This document shows positions 1-8,167 of a DNA stretch of 24,248 nucleotides, in pieces. Origin of the DNA: an uncultured Collinsella sp. (GTDB lineage: Bacteria > Actinomycetota > Coriobacteriia > Coriobacteriales > Coriobacteriaceae); assembly GCA_934617135.1 (NCBI GenBank), contig CAKTUC010000014.1:1-24248 (forward strand), given 5' to 3'. Within the stretch, counting starts at the first letter, position 1, and every line of letters starts with the position of its first letter. Below the pieces are notes generated by a model. It had not been told where the DNA came from. It was given only the letters and a program-made list of their open reading frames with translations, and did no database searches. Made by a program: the position numbers and the translations under genes.

Positions 1-86
1 ACCAGCGCCGCCACCAGCATCCACGCGGCAAGCCAAAAGGCGGCGACGGCACCTGCTGCCGCCACCGCCTTCACACGCTCTGTCAT
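1..86 (-). CDS. ABC transporter permease, N-terminal fragment (partial)
   Basis: Only the first 28 or so codons lie in the window; the rest runs off the left edge. On the minus strand an ATG at 84-86 opens a frame reading MTERVKAVAAAGAVAAFWLA and continuing as a hydrophobic helix. The W-L-A-A-W pattern in the first membrane segment resembles SsuC/TauC-type permeases (BPD_transp_1), where the first helix usually contains an LLWE/LAAW-like stretch. It starts 24 nt after the stop of the substrate-binding lipoprotein gene, which is the usual order for a taurine/sulfonate/NMT1-type importer. The Shine-Dalgarno sequence is weak. The call rests on context plus one membrane helix, so the family is probable and the substrate unknown. 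Confidence 0.6.
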   Translation of the reverse strand, partial: MTERVKAVAAAGAVAAFWLAAWMLVAAL

Positions 87-110
87 TTGTCGAGCAAACG
101 CACGCACGGG

Positions 111-1169
111 CTACTCCATGTAGTAGAAATCGTCAGCCGGAAGTTTACCACCCACGGCGCTCGCGTCCGCGTCGGCCAGCACCTGCAGGTACCCGCCAAG
201 CGCCGCCTTCATATCCTTGCCCGTCTGGCACACGAGCATGCACCCGGGAATCGCCTTCTCGGCAATCTTGGCGTTGTCCACGATGCCGGCATCGACCACG
301 GCCTGTGCCCAGTCCGCCGGTGCCGCGTTGACGGCTTTAACGCTTGCCTCGTGACAGCGCAAGAACTCCGCCACGGCCTCGGGATGCTCCTCGGCAAACG
401 CACGGCGCACCACGGTCACACCCGTCAGCAGGCGCGAGCCCGTGTCGCCCGCCAGCTCGTCCCACACGTCGGTCAGGCTCACCGGCGCCGACAGCTTGCC
501 CTCGCTCTTGGCGATGGCCGCGGTCTTGAACGGCTCGGGCAGCACGCCCACGGCGGACGGATCGGCCAGCAGCGCCGACAGTACCTCGGTGGGCTCGCTC
601 TTAAACTCGAGCGTCACCTGGCCGGTCAGACCAGCGCGCTCCAGCAGGTAGTTCATCACGTACTCCGGCGTGGTGCCCTTGCCCGTCATGTAGACGGTGC
701 GGCCCGCCAGGTCACCAAACGTGGTCACGCCCGCGTCGCCCGTCACCACGTTCAGCACGCCCAGCGTGTTGATGTCGATGACCTGCACCGCGCCCTCGGT
801 CTTGTTGTACAGCACGCTTGCCACGTTGGCCGGCACCAGCGCGATATCGACATCGCCCTGAATGACCTTGGGCACGATCTCGTCGGCGGCAGTGTTGATC
901 GCAAAGTCGAACTCATTGTCCGTCTCGCCGTTTGCGGCCTGATCCATAAACTGCACCAGACCGATCGAGGTCGGCCCCTTGAGCGAGGCGACATGCACCT
1001 CGACCGGCTCGGCGGCAGCACTGCCCACAGCAGACCCGGCAGCCGAGCCCACGGCGGGCCCGGCCCCGGCAGCCCCGCCGCCACAGCCCGCGAGCGCAAG
1101 CGACAGCGCGCCCGCGGCGAGCGCCGAGGCAAACCCCCGGCGCGACATCTCAACATCAAATGCGCGCAT
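111..1169 (-). CDS. ABC transporter substrate-binding lipoprotein (NMT1/SsuA-like), Tat-type signal
   Basis: A protein of about 352 residues, predicted to be a membrane-anchored periplasmic-binding-type receptor for an ABC importer. The N-terminus shows S-R-R-G-F-A (residues 9-14), a twin-arginine motif, then a short hydrophobic stretch and a lipobox L-A-G-C with the lipidated Cys at residue 29. A Gly/Ala/Ser-rich linker follows (about 30-55). The body contains VHVASLKGPTSIGLVQFMDQ, then a phrase like TFGDLAGRTVYMTGKGTTPE, typical of NMT1/SsuA/TauA-class receptors. I chose the ATG at 1167-1169 because it leaves a normal Tat n-region; a longer upstream frame has no signal peptide. The gene begins 2 nt after the hydrogenase stop, so it is probably translationally coupled to it, and a permease gene follows. 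The ligand cannot be read from the sequence. Placement with a hydrogenase is unusual. Confidence 0.82.
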   Translation of the reverse strand: MRAFDVEMSRRGFASALAAGALSLALAGCGGGAAGAGPAVGSAAGSAVGSAAAEPVEVHVASLKGPTSIGLVQFMDQAANGETDNEFDFAINTAADEIVPKVIQGDVDIALVPANVASVLYNKTEGAVQVIDINTLGVLNVVTGDAGVTTFGDLAGRTVYMTGKGTTPEYVMNYLLERAGLTGQVTLEFKSEPTEVLSALLADPSAVGVLPEPFKTAAIAKSEGKLSAPVSLTDVWDELAGDTGSRLLTGVTVVRRAFAEEHPEAVAEFLRCHEASVKAVNAAPADWAQAVVDAGIVDNAKIAEKAIPGCMLVCQTGKDMKAALGGYLQVLADADASAVGGKLPADDFYYME

Positions 1170-1171
1170 CG

Positions 1172-2983
1172 CTAGCACGTCCCTTCGTTGGGCATCGTCC
1201 ATGCGTGATGGTCGGTGTGCAGCAGCTCCTCGGCCAGCGGCGAGAGCGGTGCGCCCAAGAACTCGCGGTAGCATGCCTGGACATCGGGATTCTCGTGCGA
1301 GAAGCGAATGTCCGCCTTCGCATCCAGGCCCCACAGCACCTGACCGCGCTCGGCCGCCAATTCGCAGCCGTCGTGGATGGGCTGGCCGCCGCCACCGACG
1401 CAGCCGCCGGGGCACGCCATAACCTCGACGAAGTCATAGCTCACGCGTCCATCGCGAATCGCGTCGAGCAGACGGGCGGCGTTGCCCAGCCCGTGCGCCA
1501 CGGCGACGCGCACCTTGGTGCCGTCGATATCGGCCACGGCTTCCTTCCAGCCGTCGAGCCCACGCACGTCGGCGAAGAAGTCGGCATCGGGGTTCTTACC
1601 CGTCACCAGGAAATAGGCCGAGCGCACCGCAGCTTCCATCACGCCGCCCGTGGCGCCAAAGATCACGCCCGCGCCCGTGCCAAAGCCCAGCGGCGTATCA
1701 AGCGGCTCCTCGACCAGCGTATCCACGCTCACGTGGTTCGCGCGGATCATGCGCACCATCTCGCGTACCGTCAGCGCAACGTCAACGTCGGGTGCGCCGT
1801 CCTCGCCCACCATGCTCGGCAGCGCGCGCTCGGCCTTCTTGGCCGTGCACGGCATCACGGACACCACAAACAGGCGCTCGGGCTCCACGCCCAGCGCCTT
1901 GGCGTAATAGGTCTTGGCGATGGCGCCGAACATCTGCTGCGGCGACTTAGACGTGGACAGGCTGTCGACAAACTCCGGATAGCGCGCCTTCACAAAGCGC
2001 ACCCAGCCCGGGCAGCAGCTCGTGAACATGGGCCAGCCGCGGCTGTCGCCCTCGCCCTTGGCGGCCTTGCCCAGGCGCTCGAGCAGCTCGGAGCCCTCCT
2101 CCATAATGGTGAGGTCTGCCGAGAAATCGGTGTCGAACACATACTCAAAGCCCACACGGCGCAGCGCGCAGGCCAGGCGCTCGACGGTGGCTTCCTCGCG
2201 CGAAATGCCGAGCTCCTCGCCCCAGGCACTACGCACGGCCGGCGCGATCTGCACCAGCACGATCTTGTCGGGATCGGCGATGGCATCGAACACGGTCTCG
2301 GTATCGTCGCGCTCGCGCAGCGCGCCCGTCGGGCAATGCGTGATGCACTGGCCGCACGCGACGCAATCGGTCTTGCCGATCGGCGCGCGCCCGCGGGTGC
2401 CCACGGCGGTGTGCGTGGCACGGTTGGTCAGGTCCCAAATGCCGAGTCCCTGCACGCTCTCGCACACTTTGATGCAGCGCATGCACTTGATGCACTTGTC
2501 GTTGTCGCGGATGATGGGGAAATCGAAGTCCCAGCCCTCGCGCGCCAGATGCTGCTCGTACGGCAGATAGAAGATGCCCAGGTCGTTGGCGATGGTCTGC
2601 AGGTTGCAGTTGCCGCTGCGTACACAGCTCGTGCAGCGCGAATCGTGCTGGGACAGCAGCAGCTGCACGTTGGTACGACGGGCCTCGCGGGCCTTGGGGC
2701 TGTTGGTGTGGACCACCATGCCGTCGAGCACGTAGTTGTTGCAGGCGGCAACCAGCTGGTCGCAGCCCTCAACCTCGACCACGCACACGCGGCAGCCGCC
2801 GATCTCGTTTAGATCGCGCAGGTAGCACAGGGTGGGAATCTGGATGCCGGCAGACTTGGCAGCGTCCAGGATCGTGGTGTGCTCGGGCACCACGACTTCG
2901 CAATTATCGATCGTGAGCTTGACCATGTTGAGTGCTCCGCTTTCGGTGTTGTCGCTGACAGTGGGGTTGTTGAGCTCTACCAT
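1172..2983 (-). CDS. hydA: [FeFe] hydrogenase, catalytic subunit (group A, modular)
   Basis: A 603-residue cytoplasmic enzyme for H2 evolution or uptake. Domains in order: a NuoG-like N-terminal [2Fe-2S] domain (C53, C64, C67, C81); a His-ligated [4Fe-4S] motif H113-x3-C117-x2-C120-x5-C126; two ferredoxin-type [4Fe-4S] clusters (C164/167/170/174 and C207/210/213/217); then the H-cluster domain. All three H-cluster signatures are intact: TSCCPGW (321-327; first Cys the likely proton relay, second a ligand), MPCTAKKAE (377-385), and EVMACPGGCVGGGGQP (520-535). The start at 2981-2983 is preceded by GGAGGGAGGAACCTGGA and overlaps the end of the upstream flavoprotein gene by 7 nt; a later ATG at 2924-2926 (MVKLTID) is a less likely start. 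The module order matches NuoG-like group A hydrogenases. No NuoE-like subunit is seen. Confidence 0.96.
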   Translation of the reverse strand: MVELNNPTVSDNTESGALNMVKLTIDNCEVVVPEHTTILDAAKSAGIQIPTLCYLRDLNEIGGCRVCVVEVEGCDQLVAACNNYVLDGMVVHTNSPKAREARRTNVQLLLSQHDSRCTSCVRSGNCNLQTIANDLGIFYLPYEQHLAREGWDFDFPIIRDNDKCIKCMRCIKVCESVQGLGIWDLTNRATHTAVGTRGRAPIGKTDCVACGQCITHCPTGALRERDDTETVFDAIADPDKIVLVQIAPAVRSAWGEELGISREEATVERLACALRRVGFEYVFDTDFSADLTIMEEGSELLERLGKAAKGEGDSRGWPMFTSCCPGWVRFVKARYPEFVDSLSTSKSPQQMFGAIAKTYYAKALGVEPERLFVVSVMPCTAKKAERALPSMVGEDGAPDVDVALTVREMVRMIRANHVSVDTLVEEPLDTPLGFGTGAGVIFGATGGVMEAAVRSAYFLVTGKNPDADFFADVRGLDGWKEAVADIDGTKVRVAVAHGLGNAARLLDAIRDGRVSYDFVEVMACPGGCVGGGGQPIHDGCELAAERGQVLWGLDAKADIRFSHENPDVQACYREFLGAPLSPLAEELLHTDHHAWTMPNEGTC

Positions 2984-4809
2984 TCCAGGTTCCTCCCTCC
3001 GCGGAACGCGCCAAAGCCAAAGTGGTCGCAACGCAGGCAGCGGCTCGCCTCCTGGCGTGCCTCCTCCTCGGTAAGGCCCTGCTCGACCAGATTCCAATCG
3101 TGAATGCGCTCGCCGGCCTCGCGCTCGCCCAGCTCGCAGCGTCCACACTCGTGCTTGCCCTTAAACTGCACGGTCGGCAGCTCAACATCGAGCTTAATCT
3201 TGTGGTCAAAGCCCAGGTAGCGGTCGATATTTGCCGAAGCAACGCGGCCGGCGTTGATGGCGCGGATAACGGTGGCGGGACCGGTCTGGCAGTCGCCACC
3301 GCTAAAAAGACCTTCGAAGTTGGGCACGGCGCCGTCCGAATCGGTGACCACGCAGCCCCACTTGCAGGCGATGCCCATGTCCTCAAACGGCTTGGAATCG
3401 ATGTCCTGGCCAATGGCCACAAACACACGCTCGCACGGAATGACGCGCTCGGGCGTGGCGGCGGCACGCGGGGCCGGACGACCGCGACGGGGCTCGCCGA
3501 TAATCTGCGGCTGCACGCGCAGGCCGCTCACGCAACCGTCCTCGCCCGTCTCGATGGCGAGCGGTGCGGTGAGCTCCAGCACCTCGCAGCCCTCGGCCTG
3601 GGCGCCGGCGATCTCGGCGTCCTGGGCCGTCATATCGCAGATGCGACGGCGGTAGACGATGCTCACCTTTTCAGCACCGCAGCGCACGGCGGAGCGCGCC
3701 ACGTCCATGGCCACGTTGCCGCCGCCGATGACGCACACGCGCTGGCCGCTCAGGTCGGGCAGCTCGTCGTCGCCAATAGCGCGCAGCATCTTGACGGCCG
3801 ACTCCACGCCGGGCGCCTCTTCGCCCGGAAGGCCGAGCTTCTTGTCGCTGTGGGCGCCAATGGCCAGGTAGACGGCATCGAACTCGTCGCGCAGGCGGGC
3901 AAGCTCCTCGCCGTTGACGGAATGGTCAAGCTCCACGTCGATGCCGGCGCTCAAGATCCAGTCGATCTCGGCCTGCAGGCGCTCGCGCGGCAGACGGTAG
4001 CTGGGGATGCCGTAGCGCAGCATACCGCCCAGATGGTGGCGCTGCTCAAAGATGGTCACCTTGTGGCCCATCACGGTCAGGTAGTAGGCGCAGGAAAGGC
4101 CAGCCGGGCCGCCGCCGATCACGGCGATGCGCTTACCGGTGCTGTCGGCCACGCTGGGCTTGTAATCGTTGAGGTCGCTGTGCTCAACGGCAAAGCGCTT
4201 GAGGGCGAGGATGTTCATGGGATCATCGACCATGCCGCGACGGCAGTGCATCTCGCAGGGATGCTCGCACACCAGACCGCAGACGAGCGGCAGCGGGTTG
4301 TTCTTGCGGATGACCTTGACGGCGTCGGCATAGCGGCCGGCCTCGACCAGCGAAATGTAGCCGGGAATGTCGACATGCGCCGGGCAGCCCGAGACACACG
4401 GGACGCGGGCCTCGCGGTCAAAGCCGCAGGAGTGCTCGCGGATGTGATGCTCAAAGTCGTCACGGAAGCCGCGGATGGCCGTGAGCGCCATGGCGCCGGC
4501 CTCGTAGCCGATAGCACAGTCGCTCGAAAGGTAGATGGTGCGGGCGGTGCGCTCAATCAGATTGAGCGTGGATTCGTCGGCGCGGCCCTCGAGCACATCG
4601 GCGAGCAGGTCACTCAGCGCGCTCAGGCCCACGCGGCAGGGCGTACACTTGCCGCAGCTCTGCGTCGAGCACAGGTTGACGAGCGCCGCCGTAAACTCAA
4701 CGGGACACGGGGCGAGCGAACTCACCGCCAGACGACGTCCGAGCGCGTCGTGCAGGTCGTCCATGACGGCCTGAGCGTGGCTGCGTTCCATTACATGCAG
4801 TCGAGCCAT
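2977..4809 (-). CDS. NuoF [4Fe-4S] domain fused to GltD/NfnB-like FAD-NAD(P) oxidoreductase, hydrogenase partner
   Basis: A 610-residue fusion, predicted to shuttle electrons between NAD(P)H and the hydrogenase encoded next to it. Residues about 35-125 match the C-terminal 4Fe-4S domain of NuoF/HydB (C52-GK-C55-TP-C58 with C98 in SSDCAIG), but the FMN/NADH-binding NuoF core is missing. Residues about 130-545 are a GltD/NfnB-type module: Fe-S cysteines C138, C142, C177, C181, C185, C189, FAD motif IGGGPAGLSCA (231-241), and NAD(P) motif IGGGNVAMDVAR (361-372) followed by YRRR (386-389), which suggests NADPH. The tail adds CGRC (555-558) and CLRCDHFGFG (591-600), perhaps another cluster. The ATG at 4807-4809 has GAGGGG 5 nt upstream; a slightly longer frame (615 aa) lacks this support. 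As I recall, GltD-like partners are associated with the poorly characterised A2 class of [FeFe] hydrogenases. Confidence 0.88.
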   Translation of the reverse strand: MARLHVMERSHAQAVMDDLHDALGRRLAVSSLAPCPVEFTAALVNLCSTQSCGKCTPCRVGLSALSDLLADVLEGRADESTLNLIERTARTIYLSSDCAIGYEAGAMALTAIRGFRDDFEHHIREHSCGFDREARVPCVSGCPAHVDIPGYISLVEAGRYADAVKVIRKNNPLPLVCGLVCEHPCEMHCRRGMVDDPMNILALKRFAVEHSDLNDYKPSVADSTGKRIAVIGGGPAGLSCAYYLTVMGHKVTIFEQRHHLGGMLRYGIPSYRLPRERLQAEIDWILSAGIDVELDHSVNGEELARLRDEFDAVYLAIGAHSDKKLGLPGEEAPGVESAVKMLRAIGDDELPDLSGQRVCVIGGGNVAMDVARSAVRCGAEKVSIVYRRRICDMTAQDAEIAGAQAEGCEVLELTAPLAIETGEDGCVSGLRVQPQIIGEPRRGRPAPRAAATPERVIPCERVFVAIGQDIDSKPFEDMGIACKWGCVVTDSDGAVPNFEGLFSGGDCQTGPATVIRAINAGRVASANIDRYLGFDHKIKLDVELPTVQFKGKHECGRCELGEREAGERIHDWNLVEQGLTEEEARQEASRCLRCDHFGFGAFRGGRNLEW

Positions 4810-4873
4810 AAGATCCCCTCTCACATGGCAGCCCGGAGGCGAGGCCGGGCGAAATTGCTACACGCACAACACT

Positions 4874-4894
4874 GACCTAAAAAGTTGTTAGGTC
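4874..4894. promoter_or_regulatory. Perfect 7-bp inverted repeat upstream of the hydrogenase operon
   Basis: GACCTAA and TTAGGTC are separated by 7 nt, about 65 nt upstream of the first start codon of the hydrogenase operon (minus strand). The arms are perfect and the surroundings (about 4880-4980) are AT-rich compared with the flanking genes, so a promoter probably lies here. It could be a repressor operator or a small leader hairpin. It does not match the Rex consensus (TTGTGAA-type arms) well. I could not identify a convincing -35/-10 pair. A lone GCGGTGAAATAG (4934-4945), half of a repeat found elsewhere in the window, also lies in this gap. Confidence 0.4.
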
Positions 4895-4995
4895 TCAACA
4901 CATTTCGGCAGTCGGTATGAAATGTCGCCCTCAGCGGTGAAATAGAACATTACCGCAGATAAATGCCATATTTGATAAAACGCGTTACCAAACGA

Positions 4996-5033
4996 CAATG
5001 CCCCGCCCACGCAATCACGTGGACGGGGCATTG
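4996..5033 (-). terminator. Hairpin terminator of the alpha-glucoside PTS operon
   Basis: A 16-bp stem (CAATGCCCCGCCCACG paired with CGTGGACGGGGCATTG, one G-U pair) closes a 6-nt loop, starting 32 nt past the stop of the GH4 gene on the minus strand. The run of T after the stem is poor (GTCGTTTGG), so termination may be imperfect or assisted by other factors. The stem is strong enough to protect the 3' end of the mRNA. Confidence 0.7.
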
Positions 5034-5065
5034 CCCTAGGTATGCGACTAGCGACCCTGTTGCTT

Positions 5066-6448
5066 TTACTTAAGCTCGGGCCAGAAGTCCTTGTTGGCCT
5101 CGATCATGTCGTCGAGAACTTCCTTGGCGACCTTCATCGACGGCACGGTCTTGTTGAGCGTAAAGGCCTTGAGCGCCTTCTCGTAAGAGCCCTCGATCGT
5201 AGCCTCGACCACGAGCTTCTCGGAGTTGAGCTGCTGCATCATGAGGCCCTGCTGGAACAGCGGGATGTTGTCGCGGCTGATGACCTCGGGGCCGTTCTTG
5301 CCAATGTAGGCAGGCAGCTCGACCATGGCGTCGTAGGGCATGTTGGGGATAGCGCCCTTGTTCTCGCAAATGACCAGGAAGCGCTGCTTGGTGTCGTTCT
5401 TCAGAGCGATGGCCAGATCGGCAATCCAATCGCCGTGGCTGCCCGCGTAGAACGTGCTCTCGTCGATCTCGCCGGTCTTCTCGTAATGGTCGATGCCCTC
5501 AAAGAGGTTCTTCTCGCGCGTCTCCTCGACCTCGTTTGCACGGGTGCGATCGGGGTTGGAGTGCTCGACGAACTCCTTCTGCTGCAAATAGTAGTTCAGA
5601 TACGTGTTGGGCAGGTACTCCGGGAAGCACTCCATGATCTCGTACTCGCCCTTCCAGACGTAGTACCAGCTGCCCTTGGTGTGGCGGTTCTGCTCGGGAT
5701 GCTCGTCGGTGGTCTCCTCGGGCTTCTTGGACATCAGCGAGCTCATGCCCTTGAGGTAGGAGTCGGGCAGCAGAATCTCGTGCTCCTTGATGTACTCGCG
5801 CAGCTGCGGGAGCACCTCCTCGCCCTTATGGCGAATCGAGGTGAACCAGCCAAAGTGGTTGAGGCCAAAGTAGTCGTACTCAACATCTTCCTTGTTGATA
5901 TCGAGTGCGGCGCAAACCACGTCGATGATCGCGATCGGCATGTCGCAGATGTTGATGATGCGAGCGTTGGGACGCAGCACGCGGCAGCCCTCGGAGACGA
6001 TGGCGGCAGGGTTGGAGTAGTTGAGAATCCAGTAATCCTTCTTGGCGTACTTCTCAACGTCATCGATCAGCTCGACCATGGGGAAGATGGTGCGCATGCC
6101 GTAGGCAAGGCCGCCGCAACCGCAGGTCTCCTGACCCACGCAGCCGTGACGCAGCGGAATCTTCTCGTCCTGCTCGCGCATGGCATAGCCGCCCACGCGC
6201 ATCTGGGCAAACACGAAGCTGGCGTCGGTAAAAGCGGTCTCCTTGTCGGTGGTCACCGTAAGCTTGATGTCCAGGCCAAGGTCCTCGTGCAGAATCCAGT
6301 CCACGAGCACGCCGATCTTGCGCTGACGCTCCTCGTTGATGTCGTACAGACGAATCTCGTCAACGTCGAGCTCGTCCTTGCGCAGGGCAATGGACTTGAC
6401 GATGCCGGGGGTAAAGGTGGATCCGCCACCACACAGAGTAATGATCAT
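5066..6448 (-). CDS. 6-phospho-alpha-glucosidase, glycoside hydrolase family 4
   Basis: A 460-residue cytoplasmic enzyme expected to hydrolyse phosphorylated alpha-glucosides (for example maltose 6'-phosphate) by the NAD+ and Mn2+-dependent GH4 mechanism. The N-terminal Rossmann motif is LCGGGSTFTPGIVKS (5-19). The metal/active-site motif is C168-D169-M170-P171, followed by LNHFGW (196-201). As I recall, CDMP marks the alpha-specific members such as GlvA/AglB/MalH, while beta-specific members carry CNVP; on that basis I prefer the alpha assignment. Length fits the family (about 440-450). The start is 3 nt downstream of the PTS permease stop, so the two are co-transcribed and the substrate would be whatever that PTS imports. 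A strong hairpin follows the gene. Confidence 0.93.
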   Translation of the reverse strand: MIITLCGGGSTFTPGIVKSIALRKDELDVDEIRLYDINEERQRKIGVLVDWILHEDLGLDIKLTVTTDKETAFTDASFVFAQMRVGGYAMREQDEKIPLRHGCVGQETCGCGGLAYGMRTIFPMVELIDDVEKYAKKDYWILNYSNPAAIVSEGCRVLRPNARIINICDMPIAIIDVVCAALDINKEDVEYDYFGLNHFGWFTSIRHKGEEVLPQLREYIKEHEILLPDSYLKGMSSLMSKKPEETTDEHPEQNRHTKGSWYYVWKGEYEIMECFPEYLPNTYLNYYLQQKEFVEHSNPDRTRANEVEETREKNLFEGIDHYEKTGEIDESTFYAGSHGDWIADLAIALKNDTKQRFLVICENKGAIPNMPYDAMVELPAYIGKNGPEVISRDNIPLFQQGLMMQQLNSEKLVVEATIEGSYEKALKAFTLNKTVPSMKVAKEVLDDMIEANKDFWPELK

Positions 6449-6451
6449 TGT

Positions 6452-8068
6452 TTACTGCTCCTTCTCAATTGCGTTTTCGACCTTGTCGCGCATCTCGGCG
6501 ACCTTCATGCCAAAAATGATCTGGATATTGTTGCCGTTGCGGTTGATGCCGCTGTTGGGCACGTGGTTGATGAGGCTCTCATCGATGAGGTCCGGGTTCT
6601 TAACGTTCACGCGAAGACGCGTAAAGCAGTTCTCGAGCTCCTCGATGTTGTCCTTGCCGCCAAGACCTGCGACCAGGTCGGCAATACCTGCATCGACGCC
6701 CTCTGCGGGAGCTGCGGCAACAGCGCCCTGCTTCACCGCGACAGACGCGGCGGCCTCGCCCTCGGCAACGGACTCGGCGAGCTCGGACTCCTCCTCGCGA
6801 CCAGGCGTGTGGAGGTTGAGCTTCTTAATAAGGAAGGTGAAGAGGAAGAAGTACAGCGCGGCGTTGACGACTCCGAGCACCAGCATAACCGGCCAGTTGG
6901 TCTTATCGACACCAAGAACCAGGTTGGAAACCACGATGTTGATGATGCCGCCTGCAGTCGAAGCGGGCACGGAAAGGACCTTGAGCAGGACCAGGAAGAT
7001 GCCGGAAAGAACCGAGTGAACGACAAAGAGCACAGGAGCGGCAAAGACAAAGAGGAAGTCCATGGGCTCGGTCACGCAGGAGAGCACGGCGGTGATGATC
7101 AGCGGGATGATAACGGCCTTGGTCTTATCCTTGTTCTGCTTGTAGGCAGTGAAGATAAAGGCGAGGCCGATGCCGATGTAGGGCCACAGATTGTTGAAGG
7201 TATAGCTGTTGAAGTAGGTGCTATCGGAGAAGGGCTGGCCCGTCATTGCCATCTCGGCAACACGGATGGGATAGGCACCGGCGATAACCTGATCGCCCAG
7301 CGTCAGGGTGCCACCCACATCGGAGAACTGGAACGGGGTGTAGATGAGGTGGTGCAGACCGGTGGGAACGAGCAGCTTGTTGAGCATGCCGTAGATAAAC
7401 AGACCGATGTTGCCCGACTCCTTAATGATGCCGGCAACGGAGGAGATGGCGCCCTGGACCGGAGGCCAAACGATGCAGAAGCCAGCGCCCATGATCCAGG
7501 AGATGATGATCATGATCAGGAACGGGAAGCGAACGCCCGAGAACATCGAAAGAGCAATGGGGAACTGCTTGTTCGAGTACTTGTTGAACACGGCACCGGT
7601 GATGCAACCAAGAATGATGCCGCCAAACACGCCGGTATCGAGCACCTGAATGCCCATAACGGTGCTCTGTCCGGTTCCGGTAAGGCCGAGCATGCCGCTC
7701 GCTTCGGCAAGAGAGCCGGTGGCGTTGAGCACGATGTTATTGGCCTGAAGGAACAGGAAGAACGACATCAGGGCGATCAGCGAAGCATGGCCCTTGTTCT
7801 TCTTTGCCATGGCGCCGGCGATGCCCACGCAGAACAGAATCGAGAGGTTGTTGATGATAAACATCAGCGACTGATAGACAACGGCGCCCACAAGCTGGAA
7901 CGGACCGGAGCCCAGCACGGGAATCATGGCGCAGATGGTCTTGTTGGTTAGAATGATGCCCACGATGAGCAGAATGCCGGCAACCGAGAGATACATCATC
8001 GGCTGGACGATTGACTTCGCGAACACCTCCAACGGCGCTTTGAAATTGAACTTCTTTTTTGCGGTCAT
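6452..8068 (-). CDS. PTS EIICB, alpha-glucoside/maltose type (glucose superfamily)
   Basis: A 538-residue membrane permease that imports and phosphorylates a sugar. Residues about 15-415 form the EIIC domain with roughly ten hydrophobic segments, the motif GLHHLIYTPF (237-246) and CVTEPMDFLF (331-340, the GITEP-like sugar-binding motif). An acidic/Ala-rich linker (about 420-460) leads to the EIIB domain with the phospho-cysteine C481 in ENCFTRLRV. No EIIA domain is attached; it is supplied by the separate gene at the head of the operon. The start at 8066-8068 is preceded by AAGGAAGGGGAG with 7 nt spacing; a longer frame to 8095 lacks such a site. Adjacent GH4 with a CDMP motif indicates a GlvC/MalB/AglA-like alpha-glucoside transporter; the exact sugar is inferred. 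Confidence 0.93.
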   Translation of the reverse strand: MTAKKKFNFKAPLEVFAKSIVQPMMYLSVAGILLIVGIILTNKTICAMIPVLGSGPFQLVGAVVYQSLMFIINNLSILFCVGIAGAMAKKNKGHASLIALMSFFLFLQANNIVLNATGSLAEASGMLGLTGTGQSTVMGIQVLDTGVFGGIILGCITGAVFNKYSNKQFPIALSMFSGVRFPFLIMIIISWIMGAGFCIVWPPVQGAISSVAGIIKESGNIGLFIYGMLNKLLVPTGLHHLIYTPFQFSDVGGTLTLGDQVIAGAYPIRVAEMAMTGQPFSDSTYFNSYTFNNLWPYIGIGLAFIFTAYKQNKDKTKAVIIPLIITAVLSCVTEPMDFLFVFAAPVLFVVHSVLSGIFLVLLKVLSVPASTAGGIINIVVSNLVLGVDKTNWPVMLVLGVVNAALYFFLFTFLIKKLNLHTPGREEESELAESVAEGEAAASVAVKQGAVAAAPAEGVDAGIADLVAGLGGKDNIEELENCFTRLRVNVKNPDLIDESLINHVPNSGINRNGNNIQIIFGMKVAEMRDKVENAIEKEQ

Positions 8069-8107
8069 AGCGGTACTCCCCTTCCTTTTCCGCAAATTAA
8101 GACAGAT

Positions 8108-8160
8108 GTGCCCTGGACAAGACCGTGAGCCTTGCCTTATATCAATCGATGTATGGGCAC
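8108..8160 (-). promoter_or_regulatory. Two-level hairpin between antiterminator gene and EIICB gene
   Basis: In the 99-nt gap between the BglG-family gene and EIICB, the minus-strand RNA can pair GTGCCC with GGGCAC and, inside that, GGCAAG with CTTGTCC (one bulge). It is followed by a moderately U-rich stretch before the ribosome-binding site. The E. coli bgl operon has conditional terminators on both sides of bglG, and this hairpin sits in the matching place. No full RAT consensus is visible, so it may instead be an mRNA-stability element. Confidence 0.35.
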
Positions 8161-8167
8161 GTTATGC

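Noticed and set aside
2977..4809. Plain gltD or plain NuoF annotation for the hydrogenase partner
   Set aside because: It contains only the NuoF 4Fe-4S domain fused to a GltD-like module, and it overlaps hydA; true gltD is at 21502-22983 beside gltB.
4874..4894. Rex operator
   Set aside because: The arms GACCTAA/TTAGGTC and 7-nt spacer do not match the TTGTGAA-N4-TTCACAA pattern; kept only as an unassigned palindrome.
5066..6448. 6-phospho-beta-glucosidase (the other common GH4 specificity)
   Set aside because: The active-site motif is CDMP rather than CNVP, and the partner permease is of the alpha-glucoside type.
5042..7951. Very long open frame on the plus strand (969 codons) opposite the GH4 and EIICB genes
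   Set aside because: High-GC codon bias of the true minus-strand genes keeps the opposite frame open; the translation resembles no family and is His/Val/Asp-rich. The same applies to 1160-2812, 3022-4875 and 10931-13216.
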